Notes: generated from the sequence alone by a model not told the origin. A stretch of 64,000 nucleotides of DNA from Oceanobacillus profundus (GCF_003515705.1 NZ_QWEH01000011.1:62001-126000); one strand, 5' to 3'; shown: positions 26,922-35,666, counted from the stretch's first letter. Numbers and translations are program-made.

Positions 26922-28566
26922 AATCACCTTCCTTTTTTAAGCAGTTCTGAATCTGAACTTGAATTGGTAATGCAAGCTGCCAATCATGCAATTTTTCTAT
27001 TGGCTGCGCCCATAGTTCCGCTGGTGCGAGATCTGCAACAAGTCTGCCTTTGTGGAGAACTAGAACCCTCGTTGCATAATCATGAATCAATTCCATATCA
27101 TGTGTAACCATCGCAATTGTTGCTCCCGATTTATATCTTCCTTGTAATAGTCCCATCAACTGAGCATTGGAAGATGCATCTTGTCCGAAAGTTGGTTCAT
27201 CCAGCAATAGAAATGGCTGATCATCAACAATCATTGTTGCTACACTCAAACGTCTCTTTTGTCCTTGGCTCAATGTATAGGGATGCTCATGTTGTAAGTG
27301 CAATAATCCACATGTTTCTAATACTGCCTGTACTTTCTCTTTGACTGTTGCTTCCGTTTCCATTTTTAAGCGAAGACTAAATGCAATTTCTTCATAAACC
27401 GTGTTTGCAATAAATTGATGCTCAGGATTCTGGAAAACATAGCCGATTTCTTCCCGTAACTGTGACTCCTTCCAACTTCCAATCTTTCTATCTTTTATAG
27501 AAACGCTTCCTTTTGTAGGCCGCTGAATACCTGCTAGAATTCTAGAAAAAGAAGTTTTCCCACTGCCATTTGCCCCAACAATTGCAATAAATTCACCATG
27601 GTAAAGCGTTAGCGATATATCGTGAATAATTGGTTGCTGTTCTACCTTCCATGATATATGAGAAGCTTTTACATAGGGCAAACCTGCTTCAGAGGGAATA
27701 CTTGCTGTATTCACGCTTTTACTCTCGAATAATGAAAAAGGGTTTATCTCTCCTACGGTAAGTGGTAATTCCCGCTCTGTTTGCGGTCTGTTTTTCAAGA
27801 AATATTGCGTTACTTTCGGTAGCCAAATACCTTGTTCTTCCAACTCTTCTAGCCTGCACGCAATGGCATTTCTTAAATCACCATCATAAAATATCTCACC
27901 GTTCCGATTCAATAAAAGACAGCGATTTGTTAGCTCTGTCCAGCCATCCAGCTGGTGTTCAATAATAATAAGAGAGCAATTTGTTTTTTCTTGTATCGAT
28001 TGGATGGTCTGAATCACATCCTTTGTTGCAATCGGGTCTAGATTAGCTGTTGGTTCATCTAAAATTAATAAAGAAGGCTCTAATGCAAGAATACATGCAA
28101 GTGCTAATCTTTGCTTCTGCCCTCCTGAAAGTGAGCTTATTGCAGACTTTTTAAACGCAAGCAACTGTACTAATTCTAGAACATGGTTAATTTTTTCTTC
28201 CATATATTCATGCGGAATGCCGATATTCTCTAATCCAAAGGCAACTTCATCTTCAACAGTCAGCATACAAAATTGTGTCTCTGGATCCTGAAAAACAACT
28301 CCGACTTGCTGACTAATTTCGCCCGGACGATATGCTGTCGCTGTTTTTCCATTAATGACAATTTCTCCATGTACTTCTCCATCTAATTCGCGAGGATATA
28401 GTCCGTTCAGACAATACGTTAATGTGCTTTTTCCGCAGCCACTAGGACCTAATAGCAATAAGCTTTCACCATGATTTAGACGAAAATTCAAATTGGACAG
28501 GGTGTCCCCCTTTGGATTCGATTCAAATTTTAAAGTGAATTGCTTTACTTCTACCATTAAACTCAT
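26902..28566 (-). CDS. ykoD: ECF transporter ATPase with two fused ABC domains, YkoD
   Basis: A 554-residue protein carrying two complete nucleotide-binding domains. Domain 1 has Walker A GPSGCGKST, signature LSGGQKQR and Walker B LLILDEPTANLD. Domain 2 has GANGSGKTS, LSQGQKRR and LLLDEPTFGQD. The start ATG overlaps the ykoE stop (ATGA). It powers the YkoFEDC thiamine/HMP uptake system, taking the place of separate EcfA1 and EcfA2 subunits. Confidence 0.93.
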   Translation of the reverse strand: MSLMVEVKQFTLKFESNPKGDTLSNLNFRLNHGESLLLLGPSGCGKSTLTYCLNGLYPRELDGEVHGEIVINGKTATAYRPGEISQQVGVVFQDPETQFCMLTVEDEVAFGLENIGIPHEYMEEKINHVLELVQLLAFKKSAISSLSGGQKQRLALACILALEPSLLILDEPTANLDPIATKDVIQTIQSIQEKTNCSLIIIEHQLDGWTELTNRCLLLNRNGEIFYDGDLRNAIACRLEELEEQGIWLPKVTQYFLKNRPQTERELPLTVGEINPFSLFESKSVNTASIPSEAGLPYVKASHISWKVEQQPIIHDISLTLYHGEFIAIVGANGSGKTSFSRILAGIQRPTKGSVSIKDRKIGSWKESQLREEIGYVFQNPEHQFIANTVYEEIAFSLRLKMETEATVKEKVQAVLETCGLLHLQHEHPYTLSQGQKRRLSVATMIVDDQPFLLLDEPTFGQDASSNAQLMGLLQGRYKSGATIAMVTHDMELIHDYATRVLVLHKGRLVADLAPAELWAQPIEKLHDWQLALPIQVQIQNCLKKEGDYAAQSS

Positions 28567-29141
28567 GCCGCATTTTTCCTCCGATATTCTTTTCCTAAAG
28601 CAAAGCTTGATAACACACCTGTTTTAGCTAGTCCATCACTCAATGCCTTTCCTAATAATCCAGCAATCAATGCTCCGCTAATTAGTCGAATAATGAACAT
28701 TGCTAGAACATAGCCTGTAGCTAAAGCAGCATAGCCACTCATGAAATAACCATAAATAAAACTGGTGATAGCTGATCCCATTCCCGCTGCCATTAATACC
28801 CAAGTCGAATAATTCTTCCATTTAGTTGCTGCAAATACAGCTTCCGCACCGATACCTTGAATCATTCCAGTAACAATGAGCATTGGTCCAACAGCATTTC
28901 CGATTAACACTTCGACCATAGCTGCTATCGTTTCAGATAAAAATGCGGCCCCAGGCTTCCGTATAATGTAGGCTGCAATAATCGAAACAATAAACCAAAT
29001 ACCAAAAATAAAGTCATAGCCAATTGGTCCAAAGAAACCAACTAAGACTGCTCCAACTGGCAAAAAAGCTAAATAGACGACTGCGAACACAACGGACAAG
29101 GCTGCTAATACAACAATTTCTTTAAAGCGCCAATTATTCAT
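28563..29141 (-). CDS. ykoE: ECF substrate-binding S component YkoE
   Basis: A 192-residue membrane protein with about five or six hydrophobic segments beginning RFKEIVVLAALSVVFAVVYL, similar to the YkoE/ThiW class of S components for hydroxymethylpyrimidine or thiamine. MIQGIGAEAVFAATKWKNY in the middle is characteristic of YkoE. It overlaps ykoF by 8 bp and ykoD by 4 bp, so the four genes are tightly coupled. Confidence 0.9.
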   Translation of the reverse strand: MNNWRFKEIVVLAALSVVFAVVYLAFLPVGAVLVGFFGPIGYDFIFGIWFIVSIIAAYIIRKPGAAFLSETIAAMVEVLIGNAVGPMLIVTGMIQGIGAEAVFAATKWKNYSTWVLMAAGMGSAITSFIYGYFMSGYAALATGYVLAMFIIRLISGALIAGLLGKALSDGLAKTGVLSSFALGKEYRRKNAA

Positions 29142-29742
29142 TTTGATTCGTTCCTCTATGGGATGGACTGTTCGCTGACATCGAAACGGTCATTACCGTA
29201 TGACTTGAGCCGCCTTCAACGGTTGCTTTAAACACTTTTTCCAATCCATCAAATATTGCAATCGCTTCACCATCTAATCGTGTAGCATAATGGGCGTGAC
29301 TAACATCTACGTATTGCTTCATTGCCTCAATTTGACTGTAAATTACATCCATATAATTACCGCCGCCCAATGGATACAAGGAAAATTTTGCTGCAACCCG
29401 CTGCTTTATATGTTTAACATGCTCTGCATTCAGAGGAATCTCATCTTCTGCCAAATAAGCCTCCCCCTTTGAATCCCCAGGACATCCTAATGAATACGTA
29501 GCTTCAAATGCAACATGTTTCCCACTTTTTGCTGCATGAGCAAATATCGCCTTTGTCACATCAAAAACATGTGTCAGCTTGCCCCTTACAGTTGTTGTTA
29601 CATCGTCTGTATCCATATGAACTTTCGATGTATCTGCCTCCTCTAAAGCACCTTTAATAATCTCGATAAACTGGTCACTCATCGGATGAATTGAAAAACT
29701 AGCTCCTGCAATATCACTTTCCGTACAAGTTTGATGTACCAT
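29134..29742 (-). CDS. ykoF: Thiamine/HMP-binding protein YkoF
   Basis: Cytoplasmic protein with two ferredoxin-like repeats (residues about 10-90 and 110-195); B. subtilis YkoF binds thiamine pyrimidine derivatives. Repeat starts are visible as GASFSIHPMSDQFIEIIKGA and KFSLYPLGGGNYMDVIYSQI. ATG 29742 with AAGGAGG 8 nt upstream replaces a 12-codon-longer frame. It is the first gene after a TPP riboswitch, so expression should fall when thiamine pyrophosphate is plentiful. Confidence 0.92.
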   Translation of the reverse strand: MVHQTCTESDIAGASFSIHPMSDQFIEIIKGALEEADTSKVHMDTDDVTTTVRGKLTHVFDVTKAIFAHAAKSGKHVAFEATYSLGCPGDSKGEAYLAEDEIPLNAEHVKHIKQRVAAKFSLYPLGGGNYMDVIYSQIEAMKQYVDVSHAHYATRLDGEAIAIFDGLEKVFKATVEGGSSHTVMTVSMSANSPSHRGTNQNE

Positions 29743-29776
29743 TGTAAATTCCTCCTTGTTATATATATTTCCAAAC

Positions 29777-29804
29777 AAAAAAACTACATCCCTGGGGAAT
29801 GCAG
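29777..29804 (-). terminator. Attenuator terminator of the TPP riboswitch
   Basis: On the minus strand CTGCATTCCCC (complement of 29794-29804) pairs with GGGATGTAG (complement of 29784-29792) with G-U tolerance, followed by seven T residues (29777-29783). It lies between the aptamer and ykoF, giving a transcription-attenuation expression platform. Confidence 0.8.
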
Positions 29805-29849
29805 TCTACATGTATATATCGATATCAATAGAAAGATATACAGATCGAC

Positions 29850-29940
29850 TACACTTCCCCACGCTAGTATTATCTAGTTCGGGTGCAAAGGGTCAGAACA
29901 ATCCAGTTCTTCTCAGCCGCTTTCACAGCTCCCCTAGCGT
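29850..29940 (-). promoter_or_regulatory. TPP riboswitch (THI-box)
   Basis: Minus-strand sequence carries the THI-box landmarks in order: CTAGGGGAGCT, GCGGCTGAGA (CTGAGA at 29911-29916), GACCC, CACCCGAACTAGATAATACT, then AGCGTGGGGAAGTG. Arms CTAGGGG and the terminal GGGGAAG close the aptamer. Known TPP riboswitches precede ykoFEDC in Bacillaceae. Confidence 0.93.
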
Positions 29941-30060
29941 AAAAATAATGATGAAGTTTTCTGTCTTCAAGATACCACAGGCTTGATTTATTGTAAAGCA
30001 CTTATTATTTTTAAAATTTAGTAATTCAATACGTTACCCACTAGACTATATATCCTTTTA

Positions 30061-30600
30061 CTAACATCTAGCGACTCCACATTTTAACTTCCTCCTAGCC
30101 TCTTTTCCCCAGCTTTTTACAGCCTCAATCGAAACACCTTCTTGTTCAGCAATTTCTTTAACAGACATGTTCTCGATAATAAAATAATTTACCCATTTCC
30201 ATTGATTTCCGGTAAGTTGTTTTTTCACATGTCCCCAAAAAATCTCATCAGTTATCGGCTTTTCAGCTATCATCATTGGATAGGAAATAACATGACTACG
30301 ATAACAATTTCCATTATGGAGAAGTCTTTTCTGTTCAATATTCAAAAGTATCTGCTTTTCCTTCTCTCTATTTGTCTTACGTATTAAATCTATCAAACGG
30401 TTGCGAATTATATAGTTGAAGTATGTTGCGAATGGGCCTTTATCTGGTTGATGCTTCTCGTATGCATTCCACATCGCCACTAAACCCTCTTGAAAAAACT
30501 CCTGTTCGGTGTCTCTAATATTTAATCGATGGATATGATAGTGAATTCTTCGCTCATTTTGTTCAACAATCTCTTCAAATGTTACGTTGTTATTGGTCAT
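30061..30600 (-). CDS. Sigma-70 family RNA polymerase sigma factor (ECF-like/ComX-like)
   Basis: A 179-residue sigma factor. Region 2 is visible at residues about 10-75 (EQEFFQEGLVAMWNAYEKHQ and FATYFNYIIRNRLIDLIRK) and region 4 at about 130-172 (NMSVKEIAEQEGVSIEAVKS, then WGKEARRKL). Region 3 is lacking. GAGGAGG is well placed before ATG 30600. No anti-sigma factor or obvious target lies beside it. It ends near a TPP-controlled operon but is separated from it, so its regulon is unknown. Confidence 0.87.
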   Translation of the reverse strand: MTNNNVTFEEIVEQNERRIHYHIHRLNIRDTEQEFFQEGLVAMWNAYEKHQPDKGPFATYFNYIIRNRLIDLIRKTNREKEKQILLNIEQKRLLHNGNCYRSHVISYPMMIAEKPITDEIFWGHVKKQLTGNQWKWVNYFIIENMSVKEIAEQEGVSIEAVKSWGKEARRKLKCGVARC

Positions 30601-30991
30601 TCAATCCCTCCTCGTCTAAAATACACATTGGCTTTTAGACTTTTTCGTTCGATTTACAACCCTGTTCACTTTGATGGTACAAAGATAAAACGATTAACGA
30701 ATGCTAGTCCGTTATTTCTTCTTTTTCTAATCACCTTCATTATAGAACAAATGTTCCTATTAATAAAGTGTTTTCCTTTAAGTAATTAATAGAAATGTGG
30801 GAGAGTTATTATTGAAAAAGTGCGATAGAACGCACAATTCTCACTGGAGCGCTCACTGACTGCGTGTCAATAGTATTGCAATTTAGTAACTTATAGAGAA
30901 TACAATAGACAAAAATAAGGACCTCTATTGAGATCCTGGCTTTGAATTCCTTTATTTTTTTATTAAACCCTAATAAATTTTTCAGAGGTAA
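30601..30991. other. Intergenic region with small hairpins
   Basis: About 390 bp. It contains GTGCG/CGCAC (30820-30835) and a hairpin around GGACCTC/GAGATCC (30920-30938) followed by CCTTTATTTTTTT, which looks like a plus-strand terminator although no plus-strand gene precedes it. A small RNA is conceivable but unsupported. Confidence 0.3.
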
Positions 30992-31660
30992 CTAATTATT
31001 ATGTCGTTTGTTAACTTCAATCGTAATGAACTCCGGCAAATAGCTGGGAGTACATCCTTTTGCTACTATTTCATCTTTGTAAAGACCCGTTTTCTCACCT
31101 AGTTTAATACAACGTGCACGATTCTTTTCATCATAAACACCTATCCAGCCTGCGGTGAAATTCATAGCCCATTGAACTTCCGGTTCTTCCTGCGCAATAT
31201 TAGCTTCTAATGCAGATAGCAAGTCTGCGGTGTTATCAGGTGGTGTTTGTCCAGTCCATCTCAATCGCCCTTGATAATACCAGAAAGCTCGCCTTTGAAG
31301 AGCAGAGGGGCTATTTTCCCATGACTCCATCAATGCAATTTTCTTCTTGTCTTTGGTGAGCTGATTAGCCATTAACCAATCCATTAAGTTATTTCGCTCA
31401 TCAAAAGTGTGAGTCTGCATATCCTTATCAAGCTTATTTAGCACATCTTGTGAAAGAAGTTTTTTGTCCATAATTAAGATTGCTAATAGTCTGGGCAAAA
31501 ACGCTTCGGTTGACCAAAGTTCCATAGCTAGTTCGTGATCTTTTTTAATATCCTTCGCGATTTTCCGTAAGTCGCCTAGCTTCGTTTTACTATTAATCTG
31601 AGCTAGAATATTTTCTGCCTTTGAAGAGCGTTTTATTTCTGTATCTTTTGTTTCATCCAT
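30992..31660 (-). CDS. DNA alkylation repair protein (AlkD/HEAT-repeat family)
   Basis: A 222-residue, helix-rich protein of the AlkD-like DNA glycosylase superfamily. Family features include LRKIAKDIKKDHELAMELWS, WSTEAFLPRLLAILIMD, ALMESWENSPSALQRRAFWY and VQWAMNFTAGWIGVYD. AAAGGAG is 9 nt from ATG 31660; the TTG at 31669 lies too close to it. These proteins excise or recognise alkylated bases without base flipping. It stands alone. Confidence 0.82.
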   Translation of the reverse strand: MDETKDTEIKRSSKAENILAQINSKTKLGDLRKIAKDIKKDHELAMELWSTEAFLPRLLAILIMDKKLLSQDVLNKLDKDMQTHTFDERNNLMDWLMANQLTKDKKKIALMESWENSPSALQRRAFWYYQGRLRWTGQTPPDNTADLLSALEANIAQEEPEVQWAMNFTAGWIGVYDEKNRARCIKLGEKTGLYKDEIVAKGCTPSYLPEFITIEVNKRHNN

Positions 31661-32157
31661 TGTATACAACTCCTTTATTAAAGCACTGTTTCATAATATG
31701 TCCTTGACGGGATATATCAAGAACCTAACTTCGTTATAAGTCTTATTGCAGTGGTGTGTCTCCAAAGTTTACCTTTTTTAATATTGTAGCATATATCGTA
31801 TTAAAGCTTTCTACACCTATTATAGAAGAGCAACCATCTTTAATATAATAATATCCTTTACTTCCTTTTAATTGGATACGAAAAGAGCATTCCATTTAAA
31901 GAAGCACACCAGATAGTTTAAGTTAAAAAAATTCACAGTATTTCAACCTTATAAAATCTAATCCCTTTATGTGTAGCCCATATCAAAAAGACGCCTTCTT
32001 ATTCAAGAAAAGCGCCTTTTAGTTGAATAGTTATGGCTTGAAAATTAAATGCTTTTTAATATTTCTGCTAAAAGCGTTCAAAGAATTAAATTTTCAAAAC
32101 GATTCAAGCGATAGCACACTCTCGTTGCTTGCCTTACAACCCTATTTCTCCTAAAAG
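31661..32157. other. Intergenic region between catA and the AlkD-like gene
   Basis: About 500 bp, AT-rich, both flanking genes on the minus strand. The recognisable element is a bulged hairpin around 31985-32022, noted separately. Nothing else is recognised; the AlkD-like gene promoter must lie at its left side. Confidence 0.4.
31985..32022 (-). terminator. Probable terminator after catA
   Basis: On the minus strand AAAAGGCGCTTTTCTT pairs, with single-base bulges, with AAGAAGGCGTCTTTTT, ending in five T residues, 135 bp past the catA stop. Confidence 0.5.
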
Positions 32158-32790
32158 TTAACGGTTCATTTCAAGTTGCAGTATTTCAAAAAATATCGTC
32201 ACATGATAGCCATCTACTGTTGCATGATGAACCTTAATATTCACTGGCATTAGCAACTGTGAACCAACTTTTTCGTACTTCCCAATGGTAATCATTGGTG
32301 TTAAATTATTTTTGATAGCTCCTGGATGAGATGAAAAATGTTCAAAATGCATCCAAGGAATTGATGAAATATTCACCACATTTTGCGGAACATTTCCCAT
32401 TGGTGCGATATCTGTTGTGTTTGCATAGTCTTTTATAAGCTTTTTGTAATCACGGTCAACTGATTTATAATCTGTTAATCCTTCCAGCCATAAACTATAA
32501 AATAACTCTGTTTCTTGATTAAAGTTCGTAAACGTTGGCGCTAATTCTTGCCATTCTACTAATTGCTTATCTATGTGGGCATATCTCATATTCGGAATCT
32601 TGTTAACCGATTTAGTCAAATTAAAAATGGAGTAAGCATAAAAACTTATAGATTCGTCTTTGCATTTTTTAACTGCTCGCGTAACATCAATTTTTACTGT
32701 CATTTCAAACGTTGTGTCTATCCCCATAAAATACTCATAATAGTTTCTTCTTGGAAAACTTTCTAAATCAATGACTTGATAATTCGTCAT
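32158..32790 (-). CDS. cat: Chloramphenicol acetyltransferase, CatA-like
   Basis: Trimeric acetyl-CoA-dependent O-acetyltransferase. The 210-residue length and RRNYYEYFMG near the N-terminus fit type A CATs. The catalytic motif HHATVDGYH (His189 as general base, then the structural Asp) matches HHAxxDGxH, and FYSLWLEGLTDYKSVDRDY and NISSIPWMHFEHF are the usual blocks. No translational-attenuation leader peptide is visible upstream. Neighbouring genes do not suggest a transposon. It could be an intrinsic xenobiotic acetyltransferase rather than a clinically effective resistance gene. Confidence 0.88.
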   Translation of the reverse strand: MTNYQVIDLESFPRRNYYEYFMGIDTTFEMTVKIDVTRAVKKCKDESISFYAYSIFNLTKSVNKIPNMRYAHIDKQLVEWQELAPTFTNFNQETELFYSLWLEGLTDYKSVDRDYKKLIKDYANTTDIAPMGNVPQNVVNISSIPWMHFEHFSSHPGAIKNNLTPMITIGKYEKVGSQLLMPVNIKVHHATVDGYHVTIFFEILQLEMNR

Positions 32791-32989
32791 CTATTTCAAC
32801 CTCTCATTTAATATATTCAATTATTATAGTATCAATACATTGTTAGTAAGACAGCATGTATATAACTTTCCATAATTACATCAAAATTTAATTTTGCCTT
32901 TTATGATAAACAAAGCCTTTATAAGGCATTTTAAGATACTTAAAATCAAAGTACGAAGTTAAAGTTTAAAGTGAATTAAACAATATCAA

Positions 32990-33628
32990 TCAATACTGTC
33001 GGATTTTTAGACCTAATAACAAAGCAAATTGTATCGCTTGAGACGTTGATACTATACATCCTTTTAAGTTCTCTATTGAAACAGTTAAAGAATCAAAATC
33101 GGATGAGCTTATATCGATTCCTTTTAATGGTGTCTCTTCAAAGCTCGCGCCATTAAGATTGCATGAAAGAAATTCTACTTTCTTAAGCTTACAGTCAAAA
33201 AGGTCAGCGCTTTCTAACGCAGCATCATCAAAAATCACCTTTTCAAGTTTTGAGTTACCGAACGTAACCATATTAAGAATTGATTCCCTAAATCTTGTAT
33301 TACCGATATAAGACTCTGTTAGGTTGCTGCCTAGCAACTTACAATTAAGAAACTCAACTCGATTCATGGATGCATTACCCAAATCAGCATTGGATAAATC
33401 ACAATTCTTAAAAACCACATCGGTAAGATCAATTCGGTTAAAATCCGTATTTGTGAAATTACAATTCCTAATCACTGTTTTATATAGTCGCACTCGATCA
33501 AGTGCTTCGTTGGCAAATTCTGAATCGGTAACCATACACATTTCAAATTCAGGATCTTCTTCGTAAAAAATATCTGTAAATCTTCTCTCCGTTAGATCTT
33601 CAGGGATCTTGGGTGTGTCAATCTTCAT
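32990..33628 (-). CDS. Pentapeptide-repeat protein (Qnr-like fold)
   Basis: A 212-residue protein with about 30 tandem A(D/N)LXX pentapeptides from residue about 30 to 185, for example CNFTNTDFNRIDLTDVVF and CDLSNADLGNASMNRVEF, which predicts a right-handed quadrilateral beta helix. A hydrophobic C-terminal helix (AIQFALLLGLKI) resembles the dimerisation helix of Qnr/MfpA proteins. ATG 33628 with GTAGGTAGG upstream is preferred over TTG 33649. Chromosomal Qnr-like proteins can protect gyrase from quinolones or toxins; that role is inferred. Confidence 0.83.
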   Translation of the reverse strand: MKIDTPKIPEDLTERRFTDIFYEEDPEFEMCMVTDSEFANEALDRVRLYKTVIRNCNFTNTDFNRIDLTDVVFKNCDLSNADLGNASMNRVEFLNCKLLGSNLTESYIGNTRFRESILNMVTFGNSKLEKVIFDDAALESADLFDCKLKKVEFLSCNLNGASFEETPLKGIDISSSDFDSLTVSIENLKGCIVSTSQAIQFALLLGLKIRQY

Positions 33629-33688
33629 TGTATACCTACCTACTTTCAAACGAATTTAATTCATTTATAAGCTCTATAGATACAAATA

Positions 33689-33710
33689 TAAAGGAACGCA
33701 CGTTCCTTTA
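33689..33710. repeat. Perfect inverted repeat upstream of the pentapeptide gene
   Basis: TAAAGGAACG (33689-33698), a 2-nt loop, and CGTTCCTTTA (33701-33710). The position 61 bp before the pentapeptide-protein start suits an operator or a terminator of a lost upstream gene. Confidence 0.55.
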
Positions 33711-33912
33711 CAAGGCTTGACTTCTATGCATTTTCTGATACATGGGATTCATCAAGAAGCATATCTTAACTGAAATTGTTTTGAGTTCTAAGAAATCCCC
33801 TTATTAAGTTAAATGGTCCGATTGATGAACAAAAATCAATCGGGAATCTTTCACTAAACTGCGCCTTTAGTACAATAACTTCTATGTAAAATAGCGTTAA
33901 TCCTTCTTGAAT

Positions 33913-33948
33913 TAATGCACCATTTACTTTAAGTACACTAATTCACAA
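33913..33948 (+). repeat. Dispersed intergenic repeat, copy A
   Basis: A 36-nt core, 30/36 identical by eye to 40186-40221, ending in TTTAAGTACACTAATTCACAA-like sequence. Similarity probably extends upstream to about 33853 (CTAAACTGC shared). Confidence 0.5.
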
Positions 33949-34142
33949 TCCAAATTATAATTTTAACATAAATTTCCAATTCCTTAGCTATTTATCAGAG
34001 GAATTCGCTAAGTTATTAGGGAGTTGTTCTGCTAAATAATGAAGTTGACACAAAATTATGTCATCTTGGTAAAATAAGTGCCAAATAAGGAGCCATTTTT
34101 CTTTCTTTTTTGTAGATAGACATTGTTAAACCAACAAAAATT

Positions 34143-34174
34143 AGCAATCCATTTTATATGCTAATTGGATTGCT
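34143..34174 (-). terminator. Terminator downstream of the Crp/Fnr gene
   Basis: AGCAATCCA (34143-34151) pairs with TGGATTGCT (34166-34174). On the minus strand it is followed by AATTTTTG. Confidence 0.7.
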
Positions 34175-34247
34175 AAAAGGTTTGTTATTTTATGTTTTGT
34201 ACTATTAAACTTAACCCGTTAGATGATGGCACGCTACTCTCTTATAT

Positions 34248-34955
34248 TTATTCAGTATGAAGTAACAATTGATCTAAATCCATTATTTTAATTTTCTTTT
34301 TCGGTAACTGTTTAATCAATCCAAGTTCTTCTAGAGTAGTAAATTTACGGCTGATTGTTTCTGGTGTGGTACCAAGATACGAGGCTAAATCCTTTTTGGA
34401 CATTGGTAAGATAATCGTTGGACTATTGCCACTTCCCTTTTCAACATTCTCAGCTAAAAAGGATATAATGCGGGTTTCTACATTTTCAATCGCTACTTGT
34501 GTGGTTTGTTTTTCAGAATCCTTCAAACGCATCGTTACTTCTGACAGTATTTTTAATGAGATCTGCGGATATTCCACCAAATACTCTTGTAAATCCTCTC
34601 GTTTAATTAAACAAATGGATGTATTTTGTAGTGCTTCCGCATAGTTCTCATGAATACTTCCAGGTTGGAAAATGGCGACTTCACCTGTAAAATCACCGGG
34701 ATTTAAAATGCGAACAAGTTGTTCTTTTCCAGAATCCGATAAGCGGTAAATCCGAGCCTTACCTGAATTGATAATATATAAGGTATCATCTTTCTCACCT
34801 GCACGGAATAACATTTCCCCTTTTTGTAGATGAAGTGTCTTGGCAGATTCCGCAATCAAATCCATTTGTGAGTCTTCCAGATGGTTGAAAATGGGAACAA
34901 TACGAATACATTCTGCATGTCCATGTTGGTGATGACAACATTGGTTTTGTTCCAA
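34248..34955 (-). CDS. Crp/Fnr-family transcriptional regulator with Cys/His-rich N-terminus
   Basis: A 235-residue regulator. Residues 6-16 read CCHHQHGHAEC, a potential metal or iron-sulfur ligand cluster. The cNMP-like sensor follows (LHLQKGEMLFRAGEKDDTLY to GDFTGEVAIF), then a dimerisation helix and an HTH with TPETISRKFTTLEELGLI. The recognition helix E-x-x-S-R is the Fnr type that reads TTGAT-N4-ATCAA, and such boxes precede the P-type ATPase and the HMA operon here. It is the last gene of the HMA/RIC-like cluster but has a terminator in front of it, so read-through or a private promoter is needed. Confidence 0.9.
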   Translation of the reverse strand: MEQNQCCHHQHGHAECIRIVPIFNHLEDSQMDLIAESAKTLHLQKGEMLFRAGEKDDTLYIINSGKARIYRLSDSGKEQLVRILNPGDFTGEVAIFQPGSIHENYAEALQNTSICLIKREDLQEYLVEYPQISLKILSEVTMRLKDSEKQTTQVAIENVETRIISFLAENVEKGSGNSPTIILPMSKKDLASYLGTTPETISRKFTTLEELGLIKQLPKKKIKIMDLDQLLLHTE

Positions 34956-34975
34956 AATAACCTCTCCTTTTTATA

Positions 34976-35002
34976 AAAAGCCTAAGAGGGCATCTTAGGC
35001 TT
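34976..35002 (-). terminator. Intra-cluster terminator ahead of the Crp/Fnr gene
   Basis: AAGCCTAAGA (34979-34988) pairs with TCTTAGGCTT (34993-35002); on the minus strand the hairpin ends in TTTTT. It separates the distal HMA gene from the regulator gene and should lower regulator expression. Confidence 0.75.
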
Positions 35003-35019
35003 CCTTTCTATTCACTCGA

Positions 35020-35253
35020 TTAAGCAGGTTTTACCTTTGATTTGACAACAGGATATCCTAAGTCTTCAATTGCCTCTTCGATATCGTTAATAACGACTGC
35101 TTCTGAATCAAAATCTACTTTTACTTTACTAGCATTGAACATTACCTTCAAGCTATCTTGATTCACACCGTTTATTCCTTTCACCGCATTTTCAATCTTT
35201 TGGAGACAAGATGGGCAAGATAAGGTTTCTAATTGAATCGTTGCTTTTTGCAT
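35020..35253 (-). CDS. Small heavy-metal-associated (HMA) domain protein, copy 2
   Basis: A 77-residue stand-alone ferredoxin-like HMA domain with the metal loop LSCPSC (Cys13/Cys16) and a typical end EAIEDLGYPVVKS. By residue count 66 of 77 positions are identical to the 35667-35900 protein. It probably delivers or receives a soft metal ion in the cytoplasm, serving the P1B ATPase next door, which lacks an HMA domain of its own. CPSC is an unusual loop compared with the M-x-C-x-x-C of copper chaperones. It is third in the co-directional cluster. Confidence 0.87.
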   Translation of the reverse strand: MQKATIQLETLSCPSCLQKIENAVKGINGVNQDSLKVMFNASKVKVDFDSEAVVINDIEEAIEDLGYPVVKSKVKPA

Positions 35254-35319
35254 AAATCATTTCTCCCTTCATTTTTTAACGACCGTAAACCAATTTATTC
35301 TTTTGTTTTTGGGTTACTT

Positions 35320-35619
35320 TTAAGCCTGATATGCTTTGTCTACTTCTGATAACATTTCGTAGGTGCCTGCATATGTTTCACATACATCTCCAGGAATGGC
35401 GTAGTTGTCTGTGATTTTTCGTAACTGAGCAAATTCAACATCCAAGTCTGGTTTGTTTGCACCAGCATCTTTTACCTTTTTACTGAGTTTTTCAAATAGT
35501 TCACGTACTTCAAAGGCTTCTGGATGGTTCTTACCATGGGCCCGTGTAATCGCAGTAGTGTATAAATCCAGTTTTTCAAAATGGTTTGTTATTACTTCGT
35601 TAAATGTTTGTTCAGACAT
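35320..35619 (-). CDS. Small RIC/hemerythrin-like protein
   Basis: A 99-residue, predicted all-helical protein. NHFEKLDLYTTAITRAHGKN followed by HPEAFEVRELFEKLSKKV resembles the N-terminal part of RIC-type iron-sulfur-cluster repair di-iron proteins, with His and Glu residues placed as possible iron ligands; it is about half the length of full RIC/ScdA proteins. A good ribosome binding site precedes ATG 35619. It sits between two HMA genes in an FNR-box-controlled operon, which suggests nitrosative, oxidative or oxygen-limitation stress. The family call is from memory of motif patterns and needs a search. Confidence 0.55.
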   Translation of the reverse strand: MSEQTFNEVITNHFEKLDLYTTAITRAHGKNHPEAFEVRELFEKLSKKVKDAGANKPDLDVEFAQLRKITDNYAIPGDVCETYAGTYEMLSEVDKAYQA

Positions 35620-35666
35620 TATTATTTCCCTCTTTCTATATATAATTTTTGTTATGTGTGTTTGTC

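Larger units (their letters stand above)
33629..34247. other. Long intergenic region with palindromes and a dispersed repeat copy
   Basis: About 620 bp without a gene. It holds the palindrome at 33689-33710, a dispersed repeat copy ending at 33948, an inverted repeat TGACA-N8-TGTCA at 34046-34063, and the Crp/Fnr gene terminator. No ORF is credible. Confidence 0.5.

Noticed and set aside
30812-30859. 15-residue TTG-start leader-like ORF with GGGAGAG upstream
   Set aside because: No downstream plus-strand gene exists for it to regulate, and it ends among hairpins of unknown role.
34046-34063. TGACA-N8-TGTCA inverted repeat as a third FNR box
   Set aside because: Half-sites and spacing do not fit TTGAT-N4-ATCAA, and it lies downstream of the regulator gene.
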